From: an uncultured Methanobrevibacter sp.
GTDB taxonomy: Archaea; Methanobacteriota; Methanobacteria; Methanobacteriales; Methanobacteriaceae
DNA: 48,760 nt
Assembly (NCBI RefSeq): GCF_902771435.1
Contig: NZ_CACXXB010000014.1
Coordinates: forward strand, 1 to 48,760
Direction of reading: 5' to 3'
The notes under the pieces are model-generated. The model did no database searches. It saw only the letters and a program-made list of their open reading frames with translations, and had not been told where the DNA came from. The position numbers and the translations under genes were made by a program. This document shows, piece after piece, positions 24,407-31,862 of the stretch. How positions within the stretch are numbered: position 1 is the stretch's first letter; each line of letters starts with the position of its first letter.

Positions 24407-25396
24407 TTAGATTAACTCCTTCACAATTGCTTTAGTAATGTCAATGGTGCTTGCATCTCCTCCAAGGTCAGGAGTTCTAATCTTGCAGTCTGCAACCACT
24501 TTTTCCACGGCATTTTTGATGTCGTTTGCGGTTTCCCATTCTCCCAGATAATCAAGCATCATTGAAGCGGAAAGTATCATTGAGCATGGATTTGCAACAT
24601 GTTTTCCTGCAATGTCAGGCGCTGAACCGTGGACAGGTTCGAATAATCCGTTGTGATCTCCGATATTTCCGGATGGCGCAAGGCCCAATCCTCCGACGAG
24701 TCCTGCACTTTCATCTGATAAAATGTCTCCGAACAGATTGGTTGATACGATAACGTCAAAGTTTTGCGGCTGTGTTACAAGATACATTGCCATTGCATCC
24801 ACATAATAGTCTTCAGTTTTGATTTGAGGGTATTGTTTGGCAATATTGTAGAAGCTTTCCTTGAAAATGCCGTCTGTCTTTTTGAGGACATTGCTCTTGT
24901 GAACGCATGTGACCTTTGACTGGCCCCTCTTTATGCACAGGTTGAATGCCACCTTTGAGATTCTCTCCGATGCGTTTCTTGTGATTACTCTTTCTGCAAT
25001 CATTCTGTTTTCATCACCGTATTCCAGCTGTGAATACAGTCCTTCGGTATTTTCACGAACGATTACAAAATCAATGTCGTCTCTGAGGCAATTAACTCCT
25101 TTATATGATTTTATAGGTCTTATATTTGCATACACGTTCAATGCTTGTCTTAAATTGATGATTGGGCTAGGTTGCCCTGGTGTTGATGTTGATGCTCCAA
25201 ACAGTACTGCATCACTTTTTTCAGCTATTCTGATAGTTTCTTCAGGTAATGTAACTCCATTTTTATTATAACAGTCAAAACCAGCTTCACCATATTCAAA
25301 ACTAAATTCTATATCTATTTTGTCAAGCAGATACTCGCAAGCATTCATCACTTCTTGACCTATTCCGTCTCCCGCTATAATTGCAATATCATACAT
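24407..25396 (-). CDS. Isocitrate/isopropylmalate dehydrogenase family (AksF or LeuB)
   Basis: An NAD-dependent beta-decarboxylating dehydrogenase of 329 aa: IAGDGIGQEVM (cofactor loop), NLRQALNVYANIRP (substrate helix), VIVRENTEGLYS, and the metal site LFGDILSDESAGLVGGLG with EPVHGSAPDIAGK. In methanogens this family includes LeuB and AksF, the homoisocitrate dehydrogenase of coenzyme B synthesis. The motifs do not separate the two for me; the partly hydrophilic substrate helix could suit the longer AksF substrates. No leu genes are adjacent. It heads an operon with the acyl ligase. Confidence 0.8.
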   Translation of the reverse strand: MYDIAIIAGDGIGQEVMNACEYLLDKIDIEFSFEYGEAGFDCYNKNGVTLPEETIRIAEKSDAVLFGASTSTPGQPSPIINLRQALNVYANIRPIKSYKGVNCLRDDIDFVIVRENTEGLYSQLEYGDENRMIAERVITRNASERISKVAFNLCIKRGQSKVTCVHKSNVLKKTDGIFKESFYNIAKQYPQIKTEDYYVDAMAMYLVTQPQNFDVIVSTNLFGDILSDESAGLVGGLGLAPSGNIGDHNGLFEPVHGSAPDIAGKHVANPCSMILSASMMLDYLGEWETANDIKNAVEKVVADCKIRTPDLGGDASTIDITKAIVKELI

Positions 25397-25478
25397 TATT
25401 TCACTTAAAACATTTTTTTGTTATACTTATATTATATCCATTTTATTGTATATAATTCTTATAAAAAAAATTTGTTCG

Positions 25479-25522
25479 TATACTATCGAAATACTTTTAT
25501 ATTACCAAAGTATAATAGTATA
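25479..25522. repeat. Nested inverted repeat in a divergent promoter region
   Basis: TATACTAT (25479-25486) is matched by ATAGTATA (25515-25522), and inside it TACTTT (25492-25497) by AAAGTA (25507-25512). The structure lies between the divergent dehydrogenase and HEAT-repeat genes and overlaps TATA-like sequence (TTTATATTA, 25496-25504). It may be an operator or simply two overlapping TATA regions. The region 25397-25573 holds nothing else I recognise. Confidence 0.4.
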
Positions 25523-25573
25523 TTAATACAAAAATAAGATTAGATTTCCTATTGAATTTTATGAGGGATTGAG

Positions 25574-26038
25574 ATGGAAAGAAGTATCGACGAATTAATT
25601 GAATTATTGAATGACAAAGATGACTTTGTTGTTGAGGATGCCATTGGAGAATTGGAATTGAGAAAGGATGAATCTTTAGATCCTTTAATTGATGCATTAT
25701 CCAGCAGAAAGAAAAATATTAGGTTACATGCAGCAACCTTGCTTGGTGCAATCAACGATCCAAAAGCAATTCCTGCATTAATTGAAACTTTAAAAGACAA
25801 CAACAAGTTAGTTAGAAGGGAAGCATCCACAGCTTTAAGCCGTATGGGCGAACCTGCAGTTGATCCTTTAATCGCAATATTGGATGATGAAGACTGGAGA
25901 GTAAGGGGTGCAGCCGCATGGGCACTCGGAAACATCGGTGATGAAAAGGCGATTCCTGCACTTGAAAAATTGCTAGATGATGAAAGCGGTTTTGTAAAAC
26001 AAGGCGCACAGAGTGCAATTGCTTCAATCAAGAAATAA
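25574..26038 (+). CDS. HEAT-repeat (PBS-lyase type) protein
   Basis: 154 aa made of four or five HEAT-like units, for example DPLIDALSSRKKNIRLHAAT, AIPALIETLKDNNKLVRREA and AIPALEKLLDDESGFVKQGA, each a helix pair with a conserved Asp/Arg. Such proteins are scaffolds or lyase-like chaperones for protein contacts. GAGGGAT precedes ATG 25574. Position directly upstream of the glutamate synthase operon does not imply shared regulation, because a strong terminator separates them. A second HEAT-like protein follows the operon (29577). Confidence 0.85.
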   Translation: MERSIDELIELLNDKDDFVVEDAIGELELRKDESLDPLIDALSSRKKNIRLHAATLLGAINDPKAIPALIETLKDNNKLVRREASTALSRMGEPAVDPLIAILDDEDWRVRGAAAWALGNIGDEKAIPALEKLLDDESGFVKQGAQSAIASIKK

Positions 26039-26053
26039 TTTTTTTATTTCTTG
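26029..26053 (+). terminator. Terminator of the HEAT-repeat gene
   Basis: CAAGAAATAA (26029-26038) is a perfect 10-bp match to 26044-26053 over a 5-T loop, followed by CTTTTTTTTGTTTTTT. The TAA stop is the end of the ascending arm. Beyond it, 26054-26285 is AT-rich DNA in which I see no gene. Confidence 0.75.
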
Positions 26054-26285
26054 CTTTTTTTGTTTTTTATATTTCATTGGGTTATACTCATTTTTTAGAC
26101 TAACATTAACGGTCAGCTATTTTTTGCATAACACATTTTTTTCCGGATATTGTATGCTATTTCTTGGTTAAACAAATAGCCAAATGTAAATTTTTTTCAT
26201 TTTTTTAATTTTATTGCTATTATTTTCTAAACATTGTTTATAAAATTTTTATTTTAACTACTTTTTTTCAGAATTTTTTCCAGTC

Positions 26286-26299
26286 GGAAGATATCTTCC
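26286..26299. promoter_or_regulatory. NrpR-type operator 1 of the glutamate synthase operon
   Basis: GGAAGATATCTTCC is a perfect palindrome of the GGAA-N6-TTCC type used by the nitrogen repressor NrpR in methanogens. It sits 6 nt upstream of the TATA box, over the BRE, where it would block TBP/TFB binding. Confidence 0.75.
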
Positions 26300-26305
26300 A
26301 ACACA

Positions 26306-26313
26306 TTTATATA
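26306..26313 (+). promoter_or_regulatory. TATA box of the glutamate synthase operon
   Basis: TTTATATA, with an expected start site around 26335-26340, inside operator 2. The leader to TTG 26382 would be about 45 nt and contains GGAGG. Confidence 0.7.
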
Positions 26314-26336
26314 CTTGTTTTATTAAAGTATAACAC

Positions 26337-26350
26337 GGAAGTTATTTTCC
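26337..26350. promoter_or_regulatory. NrpR-type operator 2 of the glutamate synthase operon
   Basis: GGAAGTTATTTTCC fits GGAA-N6-TTCC with an imperfect centre. Its midpoint is 51 nt from that of operator 1 and it coincides with the predicted transcription start. A strong and a weaker site in tandem is the arrangement described for the Methanococcus nif promoter. Confidence 0.7.
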
Positions 26351-26381
26351 GACTAAAATTATTTTATGTGGAGGACTAAAA

Positions 26382-27299
26382 TTGTGCGGAATCGCAGGAA
26401 TCGTTTATAAAGATAAGGAATTGCATAATATCGGTGATGACATGACCAATATGCTCCACCAATTGCAGCATAGGGGACCTGATTCAGCAGGATACTCTAT
26501 TTACGGTGGAACTGGTCTTGAAGATGATGAATACATTTTAAAAATTCAGGTAAAAGAAAGTGAAAAGTTGCTTGATAAAGTCAAACACACAATCAACTTC
26601 ATCACTCCAATCAAACAGGATGCCATCCTTCCTTCCGTTGGAGATTCATTCATCTATAAATGCAAAATATCTTTAGACGAATTTTCCCAGCTGAAGCCGC
26701 TGATTACAAAAGTGGACACAATAGATGATGTCATTGTAATCAACGGCAGTCACGACTTTGAAATGATAAAGGATGTGGGCTCCGTACTTGAAATTGCCGA
26801 CAGGTATGATGTAAGGGATGTAAAAGGAACACATGCAATTGGACACACCCGTTTTTCAACAGAAAGTGGTGTGGACAGATACCATGCACATCCTTTCCAG
26901 ACTTACATTGTTCGTGACATTTCAGTAGTGCACAACGGACAGATTACAAATTACTGGAAAATCCGTGATCCTCTTGAAAGAAAAGGACATGTGTTCGAAA
27001 CATTCAATGACACTGAATGTCTGGTTCACTACATTGCAGATAAGCTCGCTACAGGCTACTCTCTTGAGGAAGCCCTGGAGCAGTCAGTAGAGGATATGGA
27101 CGGTCCGTTTTCATACATTATAGGAACTCCACAAGGAATCGGAATAGCTAAAGACAAGTTAGGCCTAAGGCCTGGTGTAATGGCAGAAACCGATGAGGTA
27201 TTTGCAATTGCATCAGAAGAGGTGTCCCTAAGGGAAGTTGTTGACACACGCCATGTAGAGCAGATTTCCCCTGGCGAAGTAATGGTATATGAAATATAG
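26382..27299 (+). CDS. Glutamate synthase glutaminase subunit (class II amidotransferase domain)
   Basis: The N-terminal domain of bacterial GltB as a separate 305-aa protein; it would hydrolyse glutamine and pass ammonia to the synthase subunit. It must start at TTG 26382, because the mature protein needs Cys directly after Met (MCGIAGIVY, C2 nucleophile). GGAGG (26370-26374) is 7 nt ahead. RGPDSAGYSIYGG and GHTRFSTESGVD (amidotransferase glutamine-binding motifs) confirm the fold. First gene of a three-gene operon under two NrpR-type operators. Confidence 0.92.
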   Translation: MCGIAGIVYKDKELHNIGDDMTNMLHQLQHRGPDSAGYSIYGGTGLEDDEYILKIQVKESEKLLDKVKHTINFITPIKQDAILPSVGDSFIYKCKISLDEFSQLKPLITKVDTIDDVIVINGSHDFEMIKDVGSVLEIADRYDVRDVKGTHAIGHTRFSTESGVDRYHAHPFQTYIVRDISVVHNGQITNYWKIRDPLERKGHVFETFNDTECLVHYIADKLATGYSLEEALEQSVEDMDGPFSYIIGTPQGIGIAKDKLGLRPGVMAETDEVFAIASEEVSLREVVDTRHVEQISPGEVMVYEI

Positions 27300-27308
27300 G
27301 TGGTTGTG

Positions 27309-27977
27309 ATGGAAGTATTTGAAATAGATGCAGAGAAACTGACTCCCCGTGAGGTAAACTCACAGATAAAAGATGCAGCAGGTGAGTATGATAAAATCAT
27401 CATAAGAAATCCAAATGCAAACCATTACCTTGCGGCAGGTGTGACAGAAGATGTGGAAATCGAATTCGACGGTTCCGTCGGATACTTCGGAGGTTGCATG
27501 TGTGACGGGCCAAAAATAACAATCAACGGAAATGCGGGCTGGTTTGTAGGAGATAATCTCACAGGCGGTGAAGTGATAGTCGAAGGAACAGCCGGTGACG
27601 GTGCAGGTCAGGGAATCTATGACGGAACTGTGGTCGTAAAGGAATCCGTCGGTTCAAGAACCGGTGAAATCATGAAAAACGGCACAATAATTATAGGAGG
27701 AAACTCAGGATTCATGACAGGAATTTTCATGATGGGAGGTAGAATCATCATTCTCGGAGATGTCGGCGATGATGTTGCCGAATCCATCATTCGCGGAGTC
27801 GTATATGTCAGGGGCAAAATCAAAAGCCTGGGATACAATGCAAAAATAGAAGAGATGACATTTGAGGATTCACTTGAAGTCGAAGAGATACTGTCAAAAT
27901 ACGAATTTGAAGTTGATGACATTTCCCAATTTAAAAAAATTGTTCCGGAAAGTACAAGGCCATTTTACGGTCATTAG
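27309..27977 (+). CDS. Glutamate synthase GXGXG-domain subunit
   Basis: 222 aa forming the right-handed beta-helix of GltB domain 3. Repeated glycine turns (GYFGGCMCDGPK, GGEVIVEGTAGDGAGQGIYDG, GGNSGFMTGIFMMGGRII) match the GXGXG family. The role is structural, linking the glutaminase and FMN subunits. I start at ATG 27309; AGGTGG (27298-27303) overlaps the upstream stop, and GTG 27300 lies within it. In bacteria these domains are one polypeptide; here they are separate genes as in other archaea. Confidence 0.9.
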   Translation: MEVFEIDAEKLTPREVNSQIKDAAGEYDKIIIRNPNANHYLAAGVTEDVEIEFDGSVGYFGGCMCDGPKITINGNAGWFVGDNLTGGEVIVEGTAGDGAGQGIYDGTVVVKESVGSRTGEIMKNGTIIIGGNSGFMTGIFMMGGRIIILGDVGDDVAESIIRGVVYVRGKIKSLGYNAKIEEMTFEDSLEVEEILSKYEFEVDDISQFKKIVPESTRPFYGH

Positions 27978-27988
27978 GAGGATAAAAT

Positions 27989-29479
27989 ATGCCATACAGA
28001 GTAGAAAGAAATCCAGATTTATGCAAAAAAAATTTTGGCCGTCCGGGATGTTGCTGGTATTTATGTGATGATAGGGATGAAAAAATCTGCGGAAGATGTT
28101 TTTCATGCTTTAACAACTGTCCCCATGGCGTTTATGAAATTATTCAGGGTGATCCTTATCCATTGAATCAGGAAAAATGTGTAGGTTGCAGAATATGTCT
28201 TGAAATGTGTCCGAACAGGGCAATTGAAGTAAATGCAATACCTGAAGATGCAAGACAGGGATGGGGATTCCCGGACATCGTTGAAATAGTCAGGCAGTCA
28301 CAGACAGCCTCATATAAACTCAGAAGTACCGGTGCATTGAGAAGAATTCCGGACTTTGATGATTTGGTAGTAATTCCCGCCCAGGTATCAAGACCTCCTA
28401 TCGACAAATACAGGGAACCTTGCGGAACCGACGTGGTATTGGGAGACAGGTTTGCTGAAAATCCTCTAAAAATAGACACTCCAATCATGATTGGTGCAAT
28501 GTCATTTGGTGCACTGTCAAAAGAGGCAAAAATGGCACTGGCTATCGGATCTTCACTGGCAGGAACCGTGACAAACACTGGTGAGGGGGGTATGCTTCCC
28601 GAAGAAAGAGAACTTGCCGATAAACTGATTGCACAATATGCATCAGGTCGTTTCGGTGTATCTGCCGATTATCTCAAAAAAGGAGATGCAATTGAGATAA
28701 AAATCGGTCAGGGTGCAAAATCCGGAATGGGAGGACACCTCTTGGGTGAAAAAGTAACTGCAGAAGTGTCAAGAATTCGTAATATTCCGGAAGGTTCCGA
28801 TGCACTGTCACCTGCAAGGCACATGGACATTGTAGGTCCTGAAGACTTGAGCATGAAAATATCACAACTTCGTGAAATAACCGACTGGAAAGTGCCGATT
28901 ATGGTCAAATTCGCTTCAGGTAAAGTCGCATCTGATGTAAAGATTGCAGCGAAAGGCGGAGCAGACATAATCGTCGTCGACGGTATGCAGGGAGGAACCG
29001 GAGCAGGTCCTGAAGTAATCATGGAACACTCAGGTATTCCTTCAGTAGCTTCAATCGTTGAAGCTGACATGGCACTTAAAGAGATTGGTTTGAGAGATCA
29101 GGTTAGCCTTGTGGCAGCAGGAGGAGTTCGTTCCGGTGCGGACCTGGCTAAGGCAATCGCATTAGGTGCAGATGCGGTATACATTGCAACAGCAGCCCTG
29201 ATTTCAATAGGATGCAGAGTATGTCAAATGTGCTATACTGGAACATGCAGAAAAGGAATAGCTACACAGGACTTGTCCCTAAGGCATCGTCTGGACTATA
29301 AGGAAATGGGCAAAAACGTTGCAAACTACATTAACACAATGACTGACGAAGCATGTATGCTTGTCCAGCAGGCAGGTAACACTCATATTACAAAACTCGA
29401 AAAAGAAAATTTAAGGTCACTCACTCTGGAGGCATCAGCACTGACTGGCGTGCCTATGGCGGGTGTAGGCAGAATTTAG
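27989..29479 (+). CDS. Glutamate synthase FMN/iron-sulfur subunit (archaeal GltB-like)
   Basis: The catalytic subunit, 496 aa, making glutamate from 2-oxoglutarate and ammonia on FMN. Two N-terminal ferredoxin-type 4Fe-4S motifs (C34-C37-C40-C44 and C64-C67-C70-C74) are followed by the (beta/alpha)8 FMN domain (VVDGMQGGTGAGPEV, AAGGVRSGADLAKAIALGAD) and a 3Fe-4S motif CRVCQMCYTGTCRKGIAT near residue 415. No GltD NAD(P)H subunit is in the operon, so reduced ferredoxin is the likely donor. AGGAGG lies 7 nt ahead. A terminator follows at once. Confidence 0.93.
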   Translation: MPYRVERNPDLCKKNFGRPGCCWYLCDDRDEKICGRCFSCFNNCPHGVYEIIQGDPYPLNQEKCVGCRICLEMCPNRAIEVNAIPEDARQGWGFPDIVEIVRQSQTASYKLRSTGALRRIPDFDDLVVIPAQVSRPPIDKYREPCGTDVVLGDRFAENPLKIDTPIMIGAMSFGALSKEAKMALAIGSSLAGTVTNTGEGGMLPEERELADKLIAQYASGRFGVSADYLKKGDAIEIKIGQGAKSGMGGHLLGEKVTAEVSRIRNIPEGSDALSPARHMDIVGPEDLSMKISQLREITDWKVPIMVKFASGKVASDVKIAAKGGADIIVVDGMQGGTGAGPEVIMEHSGIPSVASIVEADMALKEIGLRDQVSLVAAGGVRSGADLAKAIALGADAVYIATAALISIGCRVCQMCYTGTCRKGIATQDLSLRHRLDYKEMGKNVANYINTMTDEACMLVQQAGNTHITKLEKENLRSLTLEASALTGVPMAGVGRI

Positions 29480-29497
29480 AGATTAAATTCTCTAAAT
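29474..29497 (+). terminator. Terminator of the glutamate synthase operon
   Basis: ATTTAGAGA (29474-29482) is a perfect 9-bp match to TCTCTAAAT (29489-29497), followed by TTTTCTATTTTTTT. The TAG stop (29477-29479) is inside the ascending arm. Confidence 0.75.
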
Positions 29498-29576
29498 TTT
29501 TCTATTTTTTTATATTTTTTGATGGTCTGCAAACCTATATGTACTAATTTAATCAAAGGTTTAAGCAGTGATTTTC

Positions 29577-29912
29577 ATGGCACATCGGGTTGGTTTTTTC
29601 AAAGATAAGTTCAGTCGTGAAAAATATGAAGAGTATATTGAAGCGGTAAGAAGCGAAGAGGATTCAAGAGTATTGGCCGATTTTGCCTTAAATAATGATT
29701 TTTCCAATGTCCGCCTTGAGGCCACCAACCGTATTGATGATGAATCCGTTTTAGTAAAAGTGGCTTTAAATGATTCAAATAAGAAAGTTCGTATGGCTGC
29801 CATCAGAAAGATTCATGATGAATTTGTTTTAGCAGATATCGCATCCAACGATTCCGGCAGATCCATTCGTCAGCTTGCATCTGAAAGACTCGAGGAGCTT
29901 GGGTATCGCTAA
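29577..29912 (+). CDS. Small HEAT-like repeat protein
   Basis: 111 aa with three or four short helical repeats: SRVLADFALNNDFSNVRLEA, ESVLVKVALNDSNKKVRMAA and EFVLADIASNDSGRSIRQLA. Each ends in a V/I-R motif as in HEAT or leucine-rich-variant repeats. I start at ATG 29577 (CAGTGAT ahead) rather than GTG 29568. It is likely a protein-contact scaffold. It has no close resemblance to the HEAT protein at 25574 beyond the repeat type. Confidence 0.75.
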   Translation: MAHRVGFFKDKFSREKYEEYIEAVRSEEDSRVLADFALNNDFSNVRLEATNRIDDESVLVKVALNDSNKKVRMAAIRKIHDEFVLADIASNDSGRSIRQLASERLEELGYR

Positions 29913-29956
29913 AATTTTCCAATCATTTTTTAATCTTTAAATACAAATTATTTACC

Positions 29957-30598
29957 ATGAACATTAAAAAAGTTAATAGATATTGGATATATTTGCTTTC
30001 CTTGTTTATCATTTCTTTAGGAGCTTCATTATCTATTAAAGCTAATCTGGGAACTTCTCCGCTGATTTGTCTGCCTTATGTTTCAAGTTTAATTACAAAG
30101 CTGACTGTTGGAGAGGTAATGTTCGTTTTTACCCTAATTTTTATCGTAATTCAGGTTGCACTTTTAAGGGGAGATTTTGAAAAAAGACAGTACCTGCAGC
30201 TTGTCATAGGAACGATATTTTCGTTTTTCGTTGATTTTTCCCTGATGCTTGTTGATTTCATCAATCCTGTCGGATATGCAAGTCAGATGGCTCTGCTTTT
30301 AATCAGCTGTTTGGTCGTGGCTTTTGGTGTGCTTTTGGAAATCCAAACTGAGATTGTATATCTTCCGGCAGATGGGGTTATTGTTGCCATTTCAAAAGTC
30401 CTGAAAAAAGAATTTTCTACTGTAAAACCTTTCGTTGACACATCCATGGTAATTATAGCCGCTGTTTTGTCTGTCGTATTTTTAGGCTATCTTGCCGGTG
30501 TTCGTGAAGGAACTATTATTTCAGCCATAATTATCGGACCGATTGTCAGACTCTTAAAGACTCATCTGGACAAATATGTCCTGAGACTGATAGAATAA
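29957..30598 (+). CDS. YczE/YitT-like membrane protein
   Basis: 213 aa with five or six hydrophobic helices. The start RYWIYLLSLFIISLGASLSI followed by KANLGTSPL is the YczE-type signature (GASLxxxAxLGxSP), and the loop LPADGVIVAISK fits the same family. The function is unknown in all lineages. No Shine-Dalgarno precedes ATG 29957; TTTAAATA (29936-29943) is too close to be its TATA box unless the mRNA is leaderless, so reading through from the gene 44 nt upstream is possible. Confidence 0.8.
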   Translation: MNIKKVNRYWIYLLSLFIISLGASLSIKANLGTSPLICLPYVSSLITKLTVGEVMFVFTLIFIVIQVALLRGDFEKRQYLQLVIGTIFSFFVDFSLMLVDFINPVGYASQMALLLISCLVVAFGVLLEIQTEIVYLPADGVIVAISKVLKKEFSTVKPFVDTSMVIIAAVLSVVFLGYLAGVREGTIISAIIIGPIVRLLKTHLDKYVLRLIE

Positions 30599-30658
30599 TT
30601 GTTGGCATGTGCAACATTTATATAATATTTTTTAGCATATTTCTAATTAGGTGATTTG

Positions 30659-31195
30659 ATGAAGATTGTTGTTTTGAAGGGAAGTCCCAATATTGACGGT
30701 TCAACTGCAATGCTGGTGAATAACTTCATAAAGGGAGCAACCGAAGCCGGACATAATATAGAGGAAATTGATGCAGCTCACAGCAATATCTCTCCGTGTA
30801 TCGGTTGTGTGCACTGCGGTTATGAAGGTGAATGTGTTTTAAATGATGATATGGATATTATAAGGCAAATAATTTTAGATTCTGACATGATGGTGTTTGC
30901 AACTCCGCTCTATTACTATGGAATGTCTGCACAGCTTAAAACATTGATTGACAGGTTCTGTTCAAGAAACTTTTCAATCCAGCAAAAGCACTTCAAATCT
31001 GCACTTTTAACAGTCGCATACAATGCTGACGATTGGACTTTTGATGCATTGGAGGCCCATTACGATACCCTGGTGAGATATCTCAATCTGGAGGATATGG
31101 GAAGAGTCCTTGGATATGGATGCGGAACGCCTTCAATGACCAGGTTTTCCAAATTTCCTGAAGAGGCATATGAATTCGGAAAAAATTTGAAATAA
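30659..31195 (+). CDS. Flavodoxin-like NADPH-dependent FMN reductase (iron-sulfur flavoprotein type)
   Basis: 178 aa. The FMN phosphate loop KGSPNIDGSTAML, the Cys pattern CIGCVHCGYEGECV (resembling the cluster-binding Cys of Isf proteins) and FATPLYYYGMSAQLKTLIDR place it in the NADPH-dependent FMN reductase/iron-sulfur flavoprotein family. It probably carries electrons between ferredoxin and small oxidants. AGGTGAT (30650-30656) decides ATG 30659. It stands alone with TATA-like TTTATATAA at about 30616. Confidence 0.85.
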   Translation: MKIVVLKGSPNIDGSTAMLVNNFIKGATEAGHNIEEIDAAHSNISPCIGCVHCGYEGECVLNDDMDIIRQIILDSDMMVFATPLYYYGMSAQLKTLIDRFCSRNFSIQQKHFKSALLTVAYNADDWTFDALEAHYDTLVRYLNLEDMGRVLGYGCGTPSMTRFSKFPEEAYEFGKNLK

Positions 31196-31216
31196 GATTA
31201 ATTCCATTCTTTTTTT

Positions 31217-31861
31217 TTATTTTAAAATGATGTTTTCATAAATCATTTCAATCAGCAGTTTGTTTATTGGATTTTTAAATGACAGGGGATGTTCCTTTGG
31301 ATATTCAGTACTTAAGGGAAGCACCATAAAACTGGACATGCATCTGTCGGTTAATCTGATTGCAAAATAGGTTTTGTATTCTCCGTCAATGATGTTTGTC
31401 ATTATCCCAATGTCTTCGGTCGGCTCGTGGCCGGCTATTCCCTCTTCTGCATAAACCTTGAACTTTTTGAGAGTGTCTGCTGAAATTAATGCGTACTCCT
31501 GGAGATATTCATATTCATCTTCATCAAGGTCATAATCGTCATATTCGATTATTTCGTCACAGTTTTCATCCGGAAGGATTATATTTGAACTGCAGTAGGC
31601 AACGGAAATGTAAATTCCATCGTGGTCCAGGGCTTTTGAGATTATGTCGTAATACAGGTTATCCAAAGGCTGTGATTTGTACCGGTCTCCTAAAATCTCA
31701 GGAACGGTATGTGTGGATCCTCCCTCTTCAATGACGGTGCAGTAAAAATGTTTTTCTCCAAGATAACCTGCGGTAGCTGCTTTTTCAATAGTCTTTTTGA
31801 TGTCGATGTCTGAATTTTCCAGCTTTTTTGCAAGTTCAAGTGCTTCATTATCACTTATCAT
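31217..31861 (-). CDS. Hypothetical acidic protein
   Basis: 214 aa, soluble, very acidic in the middle (EIIEYDDYDLDEDEYEYLQE). The frame starts 1 nt after the stop of the phosphodiesterase fusion, so it is part of the minus-strand operon running from 34945. I recognise no domain; CSSNIILPDENCDE and FAIRLTDRCMSSFMVLPLS look like conserved strands. Confidence 0.65.
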   Translation of the reverse strand: MISDNEALELAKKLENSDIDIKKTIEKAATAGYLGEKHFYCTVIEEGGSTHTVPEILGDRYKSQPLDNLYYDIISKALDHDGIYISVAYCSSNIILPDENCDEIIEYDDYDLDEDEYEYLQEYALISADTLKKFKVYAEEGIAGHEPTEDIGIMTNIIDGEYKTYFAIRLTDRCMSSFMVLPLSTEYPKEHPLSFKNPINKLLIEMIYENIILK

Positions 31862-31862
31862 A

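Noticed and set aside
24407..25396. Firm naming as leuB
   Set aside because: No leu gene neighbours and the motifs do not distinguish LeuB from AksF.
30599..30620. GTTG/CAAC inverted repeat upstream of the flavoprotein gene
   Set aside because: Arms of only 4-5 bp around the TATA region; not distinguishable from chance.
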